Source: Treponema sp. UBA1793
GTDB taxonomy: Bacteria; Spirochaetota; Spirochaetia; Treponematales; Treponemataceae
Assembly: GCA_002314445.1 (NCBI GenBank)
Contig: DCFX01000087.1
Span: forward strand, 535 to 27,084
Direction: 5' to 3'
DNA length: 26,550 bases
The notes beneath the pieces are model-generated. The model saw only the letters and a program-made list of their open reading frames with translations. It did not search any database and was not told where the DNA came from. The first letter of the stretch is position 1. Every line of letters begins with the position of its first letter. A program made the translations under genes and the position numbers. This document shows positions 1 through 7,092 of this stretch, piece after piece.

Positions 1-38
1 TTAATACCCTTCATACGCCCCAAGGGTCGAGGTATTAA
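1..38. repeat. Short inverted repeat at the window edge
   Basis: TTAATACC at 1-8 is the exact reverse complement of GGTATTAA at 31-38, with a 22-base centre that itself contains CCCTT and AAGGG. No gene is visible here. It may be the edge of a dispersed intergenic repeat or the hairpin of an element cut off by the window edge. The pairing is seen in the sequence; the role is unknown. Confidence 0.4.
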
Positions 39-210
39 ACCCTCCGCACGAATAAAATAATACAGCCAGAATCATAAAATTCCATTACAGGGAAAATTGT
101 TTTTTCCGGCCGGATATTTTAAAATTATCGAGCCGGAATTCGGTGTACAGATGATGTACACCCGTTTATCCGGTGTACCAATTCACCTTTCATTTTTCTT
201 ATAAGATACA
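39..210. other. Gene-free intergenic stretch with GGTGTAC half-sites
   Basis: No convincing gene lies between the window start and gpmI. GGTGTACA (142-149) and TGTACACC (155-162) form a perfect hairpin with a 5-base loop, and a third half-site GGTGTAC follows at 172-178. A plus-strand promoter-like pair, TTGTTT (98-103) and TAAAAT (121-126) with a 17-base spacer, precedes them. The block could be an operator region, or the body of a small RNA that ends at the terminator at 211-240. Neither is proven. Confidence 0.35.
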
Positions 211-240
211 AAAAAGGAGACTGTACAAAGTCTCCTTTTT
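211..240. terminator. Bidirectional Rho-independent terminator
   Basis: A perfect 12-bp stem (211-222 with 229-240) closes a 6-base loop. The stem starts with five A and ends with five T, so it would work on either strand. On the minus strand it lies about 110 bases past the gpmI stop and is the obvious end of that transcript. Confidence 0.85.
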
Positions 241-348
241 ATCATATCGAGGATGCAGGCGCCATCCCGAAAAAATAATTTACGGGACAGCTCAATTTCT
301 TAGTTTAAGGGCATCTCTAAAAACCGAAGTCTTAGAGGTTTCCTTACT

Positions 349-2013
349 CTATTTCAGATTTATCATCGACTTATCGTAGTCTGTCGGCGGTACATACCCC
401 ATGAGCTCCATGATTGTTGCAGGCCATGAACTGATTCCCAAACCTTCGTTGAGTTTCGTATTGTCATAATCGCCTTTGTATTCGGGGTCATAGATAATGC
501 CCGGAACAGGATTCAGGCTGTGGCTTGTTTTTGCCATAGGTTCACCCGACTCGTCCATCTTTACCTTTCCTGATTTCTTGTCATGCTCGAACATATCGTC
601 GCTGTTGCCGTGATCTGCAGTTATGCAGAGAATACCGCCGGCTTTGTCGATTGCCTTCTTCAGGCGGCCGAGCTGCAGATCCATACCTTCCATCGAACAG
701 ACAACCGCGTTAAATACGCCTGTATGGCCGACCATATCGCCGTTCGGAAAGTTGAGGCGGATATGCTGGTACTTTCCGCTTTCGATAGCTGAAATTACCT
801 TATCGGTAATTTCAGCGCACTTCATCCACGGGCGCTGCTCAAACGGCACAACGTCGCTCTTTACTTCAATATAGTCCTCGAGCTTGTCGTCGAACTTGCC
901 GAGCTTGTTTCCGTTGAAGAAATACGTTACATGACCGTATTTCTGCGTTTCGCTGATTGCAAGCAGATGGACGCCGCTCTTTACAAGATACTCGCCCATA
1001 ACACGGTCGATTGCCGGAGGTGTAACAAGATACTGGTGCGGGATGTGCAGGTCGCCGTCGTATTCCATCATTCCTGCGTATTCAACTTTCGGAAGCCGCT
1101 TGCGGTCAAAGCGATCAAATTGGCCGTCCGGTGTTTCAAATGCATTCGTAATCTCAAGCGCACGGTCGCCGCGGAAATTATAGAAGATAACGCTGTCGCT
1201 GTCGTTTATGGTTCCGACAGGTTTTCCGTTTTCTGCTATGACGAACTCGTGCATGTCCTGGTCAAGAAGTCCCGGAGACTCCTTACGGTATGTCTCAATC
1301 GCTTCTTCAGCGGAAGCAAACTGACGTCCCTCTCCAAGTACGTGTGCATTCCAGCCGCGTTCAACCATGCTCCAGTCAGCGTTGTAGCGGTCCATCGTTA
1401 TATACATACGTCCGCCGCCGGAAGCAATTTTGTAGTCGCATCCGAACGAAGCAAGAAATTCATCAAACGGTTTAAAGTAGTTAAGTCCGCTTGTCGGTTC
1501 AACATCGCGGCCGTCAAGAAGTGCATGTACGCGGATCGTCTTTACGCCTTCCTTGTTTGCCTGGCTGATCATCGCCTTCAGGTGCTCTATGTGAGAATGA
1601 ACATTACCGTCCGAAAGCAGGCCGATAAAGTGAAGCGTTGACCCGTTATTCTTCACGGTGCTTACGAGTTTCTTCCACGTGTCTCCTGCGAACATACTGC
1701 CGCTCGCAATCGCGTTTCCAACAAGTTTTGCTCCCTGAGAAAAGACGCGTCCGCATCCCATCGCATTATGTCCAACCTCGCTGTTTCCCATATCTTCATC
1801 TGAAGGAAGGCCTACAGCCACACCATGAGCCTTGAGCTTCGTATGCGGACTCATATTTGTCAGTTTATCAAGCCACTTCATGCGGCTGGCCTTTACGGCG
1901 TCGCCGTCTTCATATTTTCCATATCCCACGCCGTCCATAATGACCAGCACTACCGGCCCGCGGCGTCCCTTCCAATTAGGATTCTTCTGTAAAGGATGCA
2001 TTGTATCTGCCAT
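349..2013 (-). CDS. gpmI: 2,3-bisphosphoglycerate-independent phosphoglycerate mutase
   Basis: This cytosolic glycolytic enzyme interconverts 3- and 2-phosphoglycerate with two Mn2+ ions and a phosphoserine intermediate. The alkaline-phosphatase-like metal motif VVLVIMDGVG (residues 21-30, with D27) is followed by the nucleophile motif GNSEVGH (Ser78). GRDVEPTSG and GGGRMYITMDRY follow in the substrate-binding half, and TADHGNSDDM near the C-terminus supplies the second metal site. At 554 residues it is longer than the roughly 510-residue proteobacterial type and resembles the longer variant found in spirochaetes and plants. AAGGAG lies six bases before the ATG and fixes the start. The gene appears monocistronic, with its own promoter and a terminator about 110 bases downstream. 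The family assignment is secure. Confidence 0.97.
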   Translation of the reverse strand: MADTMHPLQKNPNWKGRRGPVVLVIMDGVGYGKYEDGDAVKASRMKWLDKLTNMSPHTKLKAHGVAVGLPSDEDMGNSEVGHNAMGCGRVFSQGAKLVGNAIASGSMFAGDTWKKLVSTVKNNGSTLHFIGLLSDGNVHSHIEHLKAMISQANKEGVKTIRVHALLDGRDVEPTSGLNYFKPFDEFLASFGCDYKIASGGGRMYITMDRYNADWSMVERGWNAHVLGEGRQFASAEEAIETYRKESPGLLDQDMHEFVIAENGKPVGTINDSDSVIFYNFRGDRALEITNAFETPDGQFDRFDRKRLPKVEYAGMMEYDGDLHIPHQYLVTPPAIDRVMGEYLVKSGVHLLAISETQKYGHVTYFFNGNKLGKFDDKLEDYIEVKSDVVPFEQRPWMKCAEITDKVISAIESGKYQHIRLNFPNGDMVGHTGVFNAVVCSMEGMDLQLGRLKKAIDKAGGILCITADHGNSDDMFEHDKKSGKVKMDESGEPMAKTSHSLNPVPGIIYDPEYKGDYDNTKLNEGLGISSWPATIMELMGYVPPTDYDKSMINLK

Positions 2014-2055
2014 GAATAACTCCTTACTATGGTTTCAAAATATTTTCTTTCCATA

Positions 2056-2084
2056 ATAATAGTGATTTTCCGGGTAATATTCAA
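2056..2084 (-). promoter_or_regulatory. gpmI promoter
   Basis: Minus strand TTGAAT (2084-2079), a 17-base spacer and TATTAT (2061-2056) make a good sigma-70 promoter. It lies about 45 bases upstream of the gpmI start codon. Confidence 0.7.
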
Positions 2085-2191
2085 TGTAAGCATTTTTCCG
2101 CGTAAGAATGATTTGTGGCGGTTGGCGTTTATTTTCAGAAAATTTAGAAATCAGGGGGCAATGACAGGAAGTGTATGTTATTAATCAGAGG

Positions 2192-2234
2192 CGGCACTGT
2201 CCTTTCCGAAGAATTCCGGAAAAAAGCAGTGCCG
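2192..2234. other. Long stem-loop after copA/copZ
   Basis: CGGCACTG (2192-2199) pairs with CAGTGCCG (2227-2234), and an inner TTTCCG/CGGAAA stem (2203-2208 with 2217-2222) stacks inside it. It lies 15 bases past the copA stop. No U-rich tail follows on the minus strand, so it may be a 3'-end stabiliser or a weak terminator rather than a classical one. It is the only notable structure in the 235-base gap before gpmI, apart from the gpmI promoter. Confidence 0.5.
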
Positions 2235-2248
2235 TTGTAGCAGAAAAA

Positions 2249-2464
2249 TTATGACTCTTTTACGCTCACCGGAGTGTATCCCGCTTCAGTGACAGCATCC
2301 ATAAGAGCTTTATCGGTAACGTCTTTGCCGAGCATTACATCAGCTTTTTTATCTGCAAGGCTTACTTCAACCTTCGACACACCGTCAACAGCGGCAAGTG
2401 CCTTTTCCACATGCATGCGGCAGTGATCGCACATCATGCCGTCAATACTGATTGTTTTTTTCAT
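2249..2464 (-). CDS. copZ: Nested CopZ-like copper chaperone (internal start within copA)
   Basis: The last 71 residues of the copA frame form a complete heavy-metal-associated domain of the size of a free CopZ, with the Cu(I) loop MMCDHC (Cys12/Cys15 from the internal Met). Immediately before this ATG is a strong ribosome binding site, GGAGGAA, six bases away. This suggests that a separate chaperone is translated from the same mRNA as well as, or instead of, the fused product. A free CopZ would carry cytosolic Cu(I) to CopA and CsoR. Separate copA and copZ genes are the usual arrangement in related operons, so the fusion could also come from loss of the copA stop codon or from a sequence error. 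The domain is certain; independent translation is an inference. Confidence 0.6.
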   Translation of the reverse strand: MKKTISIDGMMCDHCRMHVEKALAAVDGVSKVEVSLADKKADVMLGKDVTDKALMDAVTEAGYTPVSVKES

Positions 2465-4882
2465 ACCTGATTCCTCCATATGATTATTCGATATATTCTG
2501 AAAACCGGACAAATTGTCCGGCAGCAGTACAGTTTTTTTCTTACTATTCCGTCCCCTTCTGTATATATTGAACAGATTCAGGCGGAGCGCATTTGTAACA
2601 ACGCAGAAGCTCGACAGACTCATCGCAGCCGCGCCCAGCATAGGATTAAGGACGATGCCGAATGCCGGTATAAGAACTCCGGCTGCGACGGGTATACCTA
2701 TGACGTTGTAAAAAAAAGCCCAGAATAAGTTCTCGCGGATATTGGTGAGTACCTGACGCGAAAGCTTCACTGCAGCAGAAACATCGGTAAGTGTCGACTT
2801 CATAAGCACGACATCTGCAGCATCAAGCGCCACATCTGTACCCGCTCCGACAGCGACACCGGTATCGGCACGCGTAAGTGCAGGAGCATCGTTTATACCA
2901 TCGCCAACCATCATAACTTTCCCGAAGGACGCAAGCTGTGCAATAACCGCATCTTTACCGCCGGGAAGTACATCAGAAACAACCCGTGTAATGCCGACCT
3001 GCGCAGCTACGGCTTCCGCCGTACGTCTGTTGTCGCCGGTGAGCATCACCACCTGCATACCAAGTTCATGAAGGCTGCGCACCGCGGTCGCACTGTCTTT
3101 CTTCACTGCATCAGCTACCGCAATAATGCCGAGCAGCTTTCCTCCGGCGGCAAAATAAAGAGGCGTTTTACCTTCTCCTGCAAGTTTTATCCCCTGCTGC
3201 TTCATCTCGGGAGTAAGCAGACCTTTCTCTTCAATAAATGCTGCATTTCCGCCGAATGCGGCAGCAGCCTCAGTATCAGCAGGCAGTCCGTTATCAACCA
3301 TTGATGCTGCAACAGTTCCTGTCACGCCGTATCCCGGAAGAGCCGTAAATCCCTCTGCAGGTCTGTACGCAGTATCAGTCTCGTGAATCTTTTCCATGAC
3401 AGCACGCGCAAGCGGGTGTTCGCTTTTTTCTTCAAGCGCACCGGCTAAAGCGAGCAGTTCCTTCTCTGTCACACTTTCCGCAGGAATCACGTCGGTTACC
3501 TGAGGCCTTCCTTCGGTCACAGTCCCTGTTTTGTCGAGTACGACTATATCGGTTTTTCCTGCCGATTCAAGAGCTGCGGCAGTTTTGAATAAAATCCCGT
3601 GTTTTGCACCAAGACCGTTTCCGACCATAATAGCCACAGGAGTCGCAAGTCCGAGTGCACAGGGGCAGCTTATGACAAGCACACTCACAGCCCGTGCAAG
3701 TGCAAAACCGAACTCTCTGCCTGCAATCATCCATACCACTCCGGTAATGACGGCAAGCGCGATAACGACAGGAACGAATATACCTGAAACCTTGTCGGCA
3801 AGTTTTGCGGCAGGAGCCTTTGTTGCAGCTGCATTTTCCACCATAGTGATAATCTGACTCAGCGTAGTATCACTGCCGACTTTCGCAGCCGTACATGTAA
3901 GGAAGCCGTTCTGGTTAAGTGTCGCGGCGCTTACGTCACTTCCCGGCGCTTTATCAACAGGAAGGCTTTCTCCTGTAAGAGCTGATTCGTTCACAGCACT
4001 CGTTCCGCTTGTCACTCTGCCGTCTACGGGAATTTTTTCCCCCGGGCGGACAATGAACGTATCGCCAATCCTAACCTGATCTGCGGGAATCGTCAGTTCC
4101 ATCCCTTCCCGGATGACGTGCGCAGTTTCCGGCGCAAGATCCATAAGGCTCCTGATGGCATTTGTCGTTTTTCCCTTGCTGTACGCTTCAAGTGTTTTGC
4201 CGACAGTAATAAGAGTCAGAATCATCGCCGCAGATTCAAAGTACAAATCATGCAGATATGCATGTGCGGCATGAGTTCCACCGGAAAGCACAGCGCCGGT
4301 CATGAGAAAGAGTACTGCGGTACTGTATGCAAACGAGGCTCCGCTCCCAAGCGCAACGAGCGTATCCATATTCGGCGCACCGTGTATAAGGCTTTTAAAT
4401 CCGCCCGTAAAAAACCGCTGGTTTATAATCATAATAACGATTGTCAAAAGCAGTTCATACAAACCTATCGCCGCAGGATTCCCGCCGAACGCAGCAGGCA
4501 GCGGCCAGTGCCACATCAGGTGCCCCATCGAAACATACATAAGCGGTACAAGCAGTACCACAGATGCGATAAGTCTCCTGAGGAGACGAGGCGTTTCATG
4601 ATCCTCAAGGGCTTCACGACCGGCAGCCCGTTTCTTTGCGGCTGCATCTGCAGACTGATCCGCCCCTCCAGTGTCTTCCGGCGCGGCACCGTAACCCGCC
4701 TTGTCGACGGCCTCACATATCCTTTCCGCCGTTGCAGGAGACGCAAATTCAACGCCCATCGAATTGGTCAATAAACTCACCGAGACATTTTTTACACCCG
4801 GAATTTCAGCTACAGCTTTTTCAACGTGAGCGCTGCATGCGGCACACGTCATACCGGTAACGGAAAATTTTTTCGTATTCAC
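2249..4882 (-). CDS. copA: Copper-exporting P1B-type ATPase with an in-frame C-terminal CopZ domain
   Basis: This inner-membrane ATPase exports Cu(I). An N-terminal heavy-metal domain carries CAAC (Cys13/Cys16). The core has TGE (303-305), the transmembrane metal motif CPC (406-408), the phosphorylation motif DKTGT (Asp450), the nucleotide-site HP (489-490) and GDGIND (660-665). The membrane end at about 754-769 (MSLSS then NALRLN) is where CopA normally stops. Here a charged linker of about 35 residues leads into a second metal-binding domain with CDHC (Cys818/Cys821). The start is GTG, with AGGAGG seven bases upstream. The gene lies 33 bases after csoR in one operon under copper control. 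Cu(I) rather than Ag or Zn is inferred from CPC plus the CsoR neighbour. Confidence 0.95.
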   Translation of the reverse strand: MNTKKFSVTGMTCAACSAHVEKAVAEIPGVKNVSVSLLTNSMGVEFASPATAERICEAVDKAGYGAAPEDTGGADQSADAAAKKRAAGREALEDHETPRLLRRLIASVVLLVPLMYVSMGHLMWHWPLPAAFGGNPAAIGLYELLLTIVIMIINQRFFTGGFKSLIHGAPNMDTLVALGSGASFAYSTAVLFLMTGAVLSGGTHAAHAYLHDLYFESAAMILTLITVGKTLEAYSKGKTTNAIRSLMDLAPETAHVIREGMELTIPADQVRIGDTFIVRPGEKIPVDGRVTSGTSAVNESALTGESLPVDKAPGSDVSAATLNQNGFLTCTAAKVGSDTTLSQIITMVENAAATKAPAAKLADKVSGIFVPVVIALAVITGVVWMIAGREFGFALARAVSVLVISCPCALGLATPVAIMVGNGLGAKHGILFKTAAALESAGKTDIVVLDKTGTVTEGRPQVTDVIPAESVTEKELLALAGALEEKSEHPLARAVMEKIHETDTAYRPAEGFTALPGYGVTGTVAASMVDNGLPADTEAAAAFGGNAAFIEEKGLLTPEMKQQGIKLAGEGKTPLYFAAGGKLLGIIAVADAVKKDSATAVRSLHELGMQVVMLTGDNRRTAEAVAAQVGITRVVSDVLPGGKDAVIAQLASFGKVMMVGDGINDAPALTRADTGVAVGAGTDVALDAADVVLMKSTLTDVSAAVKLSRQVLTNIRENLFWAFFYNVIGIPVAAGVLIPAFGIVLNPMLGAAAMSLSSFCVVTNALRLNLFNIYRRGRNSKKKTVLLPDNLSGFQNISNNHMEESGMKKTISIDGMMCDHCRMHVEKALAAVDGVSKVEVSLADKKADVMLGKDVTDKALMDAVTEAGYTPVSVKES

Positions 4883-4915
4883 TCCACTGCCTCCTGGATG
4901 TACAATTACTGTTTT

Positions 4916-5251
4916 CTATTTAAGCTTTTTCATAAGCTCTACAACTTCCTCAAGAATCTGAGTATTGTCGTTCTTAATTTCCTCCACAACGCACGTCTCA
5001 AGATGATTCTGCAGAATGATATAACCGAAACTCTGGAGTGCGCTTTCGACAGCAGCTACCTGAGTAAGAACGTCGCCGCAGTACCTGTTGTCGTCAAGCA
5101 TATTCTTTATACCGTTAAGCTGGCCTATCATACGGTTAAGCCTGTTCTGAAGCTGTTTAACAGCCTGTGCATCACGAGGCGTATGTTTATGCCGGCAGCA
5201 CTGGGAACTGACGCTGTCCTGCTGCAGTTCCGGTGTCATATGTTCATCCAT
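4916..5251 (-). CDS. csoR: CsoR-family copper-sensing transcriptional repressor
   Basis: This small all-helical repressor of the CsoR/RcnR (DUF156) family releases DNA when Cu(I) binds. The three Cu(I) ligands of CsoR are present with exact spacing: Cys58, then His83 and Cys87 in HLETC (25 and 4 residues apart, as in characterised CsoR). This supports copper rather than nickel sensing. An N-terminal tail rich in Cys and His (SSQCCRHKH) precedes the fold. Two ATGs compete. The upstream one (5257) sits only two bases from the AGGAG, while the one used here is eight bases away and is preferred. The gene leads the csoR-copA operon and is presumably autoregulated through the two operators just upstream. 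Confidence 0.93.
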   Translation of the reverse strand: MDEHMTPELQQDSVSSQCCRHKHTPRDAQAVKQLQNRLNRMIGQLNGIKNMLDDNRYCGDVLTQVAAVESALQSFGYIILQNHLETCVVEEIKNDNTQILEEVVELMKKLK

Positions 5252-5273
5252 CTGCATATCTCCTGTTTACAGG

Positions 5274-5290
5274 ATACCCTGCAGGGGTAT
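5274..5290. promoter_or_regulatory. CsoR-type operator, downstream copy
   Basis: ATACCCTGCAGGGGTAT is a 17-base near-perfect palindrome with the TACC...GGGGTA layout known for CsoR operators. It covers the expected early transcribed region of csoR and starts 37 bases from its sister site at 5311. Confidence 0.75.
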
Positions 5291-5304
5291 CCATTACCTG
5301 ATAA

Positions 5305-5334
5305 AATATAATACCCCCTAAGGGTATATGTCAA
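5305..5334 (-). promoter_or_regulatory. csoR-copA promoter with operator in the spacer
   Basis: Minus strand TTGACA (5334-5329) is a perfect -35 box. TTATAT or TATATT follows after a 17- or 18-base spacer (about 5311-5305). The second operator, ATACCCCCTAAGGGTAT (5311-5327), fills the spacer between the two boxes, so a bound repressor would block RNA polymerase directly. Confidence 0.8.
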
Positions 5335-5338
5335 GCAT

Positions 5339-5373
5339 AAAAAAAATCCCGCGGGCAGAAAAGCCGCGGGATT
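5339..5373 (-). terminator. Rho-independent terminator of the porin-like gene
   Basis: ATCCCGCGG (5346-5354) pairs with CCGCGGGAT (5364-5372) across a 9-base loop. On the minus strand the stem is followed by eight T. It lies 21 bases past the stop at 5394 and ends only a few bases before the csoR -35 box. Confidence 0.92.
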
Positions 5374-5393
5374 CAATTTCAACAATTTTTTAA

Positions 5394-6578
5394 TTACAGT
5401 GCAATGTCTAACGCAACAGGTATACTCAATCCGAATACACCTTTATCAGAAAGAACTTTTTTAGCTCTTATGCCGGCGGAAAGTTTTGCACCTGCACCGG
5501 GACTTATTACAGCACCAAAAAGACCGTTTACTGTTTCATCGCTCTTATCAGTTGCAGTAGTACCTGCATCAATATATCCGGCTTCGATAAATGCAGAGAT
5601 ATTGTCGTTTACTTTATACGTCGCATTAAGGTTTGCATACTTCCCATCAACATTTGTATCACTTCCGGATACAGTTGTTTTCTGATTAGAATAATTCCCC
5701 ATAAACGTGCATGACAAAGCATCCGTAAATGCATAGCGTACACGCGCGTCAATGCCGACTGACGAAACAGTTGTATTTGTTGTTGAGGTATCAGAACCGA
5801 ATACGCCGCCGACAACAACAGTACATGCTTTTACAGGAACAACAGTTGCATATGCACCGGCAGAAAGCTGATTTGCCATAGGAACTTTCAGAATTGCATC
5901 AAGTGAAAATACAGGGCTCTGATAAACAGCCTCAAATGCATATCCGCTGAAAACACCGGTAGTTGAATTTCCGAATATCACGGTATTTGACTGCTTCTGG
6001 TTATTTCCGACTGTCGACGAACCGATAGAGGCCGAAGTAGGTGTCGTCAATACACCGTTCAGCATCAGTTTTGAAGTATCGAAAGTAAATGTATAGCCTA
6101 CGACAGTAGAAAGAAGGGAATTGGACAGGTTATCCGCATCCTTTGCAACACCACTAAAGGTACCGTATTTCTGTGTTTCAACAAACGAAATATCGGTTAT
6201 ATCCTTTTTTACACGATCGGTAAAACGAGTATCAAAACTGCCGCCGGCTGTAACCTTGAATCCGCCAAACTGAAGCCAGCCGTACAGATAATCAAAATAA
6301 AGTGCCTGATAAGTTGTCGAATTGACATTTGCCAGACTGTCAAACCTTACGGCTCCTTTAACACCAGCATAATCAGTTGCTATTGATGCTGAAAGCAGGC
6401 TGTCTTTATAATCCTCTCCCTGCTGAAAATATTTGCTTGTCGTAGAACCATCGGAATTGAATGTCCAGTCCGCAGCATTAAGAGTTCCTGTAAAGCACAG
6501 ATTCGTTTTTGCCTCAGCAAATGCACCTGCAGCAGCAATTGAAGTCGCAAGCACTATACCTGCAATTTTTTTATTCAT
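5394..6578 (-). CDS. Outer-membrane beta-barrel (porin-like) protein
   Basis: This is probably an outer-membrane protein. The N-terminus is a clear Sec signal peptide (MNKKIAGIVLATSIAAAGAFA, cleavage likely near residue 21 after AFA). The mature part is Ser/Thr/Gly/Ala/Val-rich with alternating short hydrophobic strands, typical of a beta-barrel, and ends in strand-like ALDIAL, although without the terminal Phe seen in many porins. I do not recognise a specific family; at 394 residues it resembles the diverse treponemal porin-like proteins. GGAGG lies five bases before the ATG and is partly paired in a hairpin. The gene is monocistronic with a strong terminator. Membrane location is inferred from composition and the signal peptide. 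Confidence 0.75.
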   Translation of the reverse strand: MNKKIAGIVLATSIAAAGAFAEAKTNLCFTGTLNAADWTFNSDGSTTSKYFQQGEDYKDSLLSASIATDYAGVKGAVRFDSLANVNSTTYQALYFDYLYGWLQFGGFKVTAGGSFDTRFTDRVKKDITDISFVETQKYGTFSGVAKDADNLSNSLLSTVVGYTFTFDTSKLMLNGVLTTPTSASIGSSTVGNNQKQSNTVIFGNSTTGVFSGYAFEAVYQSPVFSLDAILKVPMANQLSAGAYATVVPVKACTVVVGGVFGSDTSTTNTTVSSVGIDARVRYAFTDALSCTFMGNYSNQKTTVSGSDTNVDGKYANLNATYKVNDNISAFIEAGYIDAGTTATDKSDETVNGLFGAVISPGAGAKLSAGIRAKKVLSDKGVFGLSIPVALDIAL

Positions 6579-6583
6579 AAAAA

Positions 6584-6608
6584 CCTCCGTATCCTTTTTG
6601 AATACGGA
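6584..6608 (-). promoter_or_regulatory. Hairpin overlapping the ribosome binding site of the porin-like gene
   Basis: TCCGTAT (6586-6592) pairs with ATACGGA (6602-6608) around a 9-base loop. The Shine-Dalgarno GGAGG occupies 6588-6584 on the minus strand, so three of its bases lie in the stem. The structure could limit or thermally control translation. Pairing is seen; control is inferred. Confidence 0.45.
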
Positions 6609-6669
6609 AGTAACCTTACCAGCAAAAAACTAGAGAATGATTTGATTTATGTTAGAAAAATGTAAATTA

Positions 6670-7092
6670 TTATTTTATGTATAAACACAAAGAGACGTAG
6701 GTCTTTCCATTATACTGAGCAATATCTTCTTTCCTCAGTAAATGAACCCATACTGATTCTGCAAGCGTGTATCCGTCCGTATTGTCATCCGTGATACTTT
6801 CAATCAGCAGCTGTTCTGACTGATCCACATCCGAGCCTGCTGCACTTATTATTTTTATTTCGCTGGTGCTGTATTCTGCACAGGCAGACCTGACAGCAGC
6901 CGCACCGCCGTAAAAATACGGTTCCACCCATGCAGGCAGCACTTTTCCGAATCCCTTGTACTCCCAGTCGTCGAATAATTCCTCTTTTTGATTCTCTTTT
7001 CCCTGGTTCTCTTTTCCATTGATTACAGGAGTAGTAGCACATGATGTAATAAACAATACACTGCAAAGACAAATTAATAATACTTTACGCAC
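6670..7092 (-). CDS. Small lipoprotein of unknown function, coupled to the chemotaxis receptor
   Basis: This is a 140-residue predicted lipoprotein. The signal peptide MRKVLLICLCSVLFITSC ends at lipobox Cys18, so the product should be anchored on the periplasmic side of a membrane or on the surface. Two short GKENQ repeats lie just after a linker, and the rest is a mixed alpha/beta stretch with no motif I recognise. The start is GTG, with AAGGA five bases upstream. The first eight bases lie inside the end of the receptor gene, so the two are translationally coupled. Partnership with the receptor (for example as a periplasmic ligand or adaptor) is only an inference from the overlap. Confidence 0.75.
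   Translation of the reverse strand: MRKVLLICLCSVLFITSCATTPVINGKENQGKENQKEELFDDWEYKGFGKVLPAWVEPYFYGGAAAVRSACAEYSTSEIKIISAAGSDVDQSEQLLIESITDDNTDGYTLAESVWVHLLRKEDIAQYNGKTYVSLCLYIK

Noticed and set aside
931..1641. 236-residue open frame on the plus strand opposite gpmI
   Set aside because: It lies wholly antisense to a certain gene, has no ribosome binding site or recognisable motif, and is explained by the codon bias of gpmI.
4118..4774. 218-residue open frame opposite copA
   Set aside because: It is antisense to the conserved ATPase core, very basic in composition and without any domain pattern.
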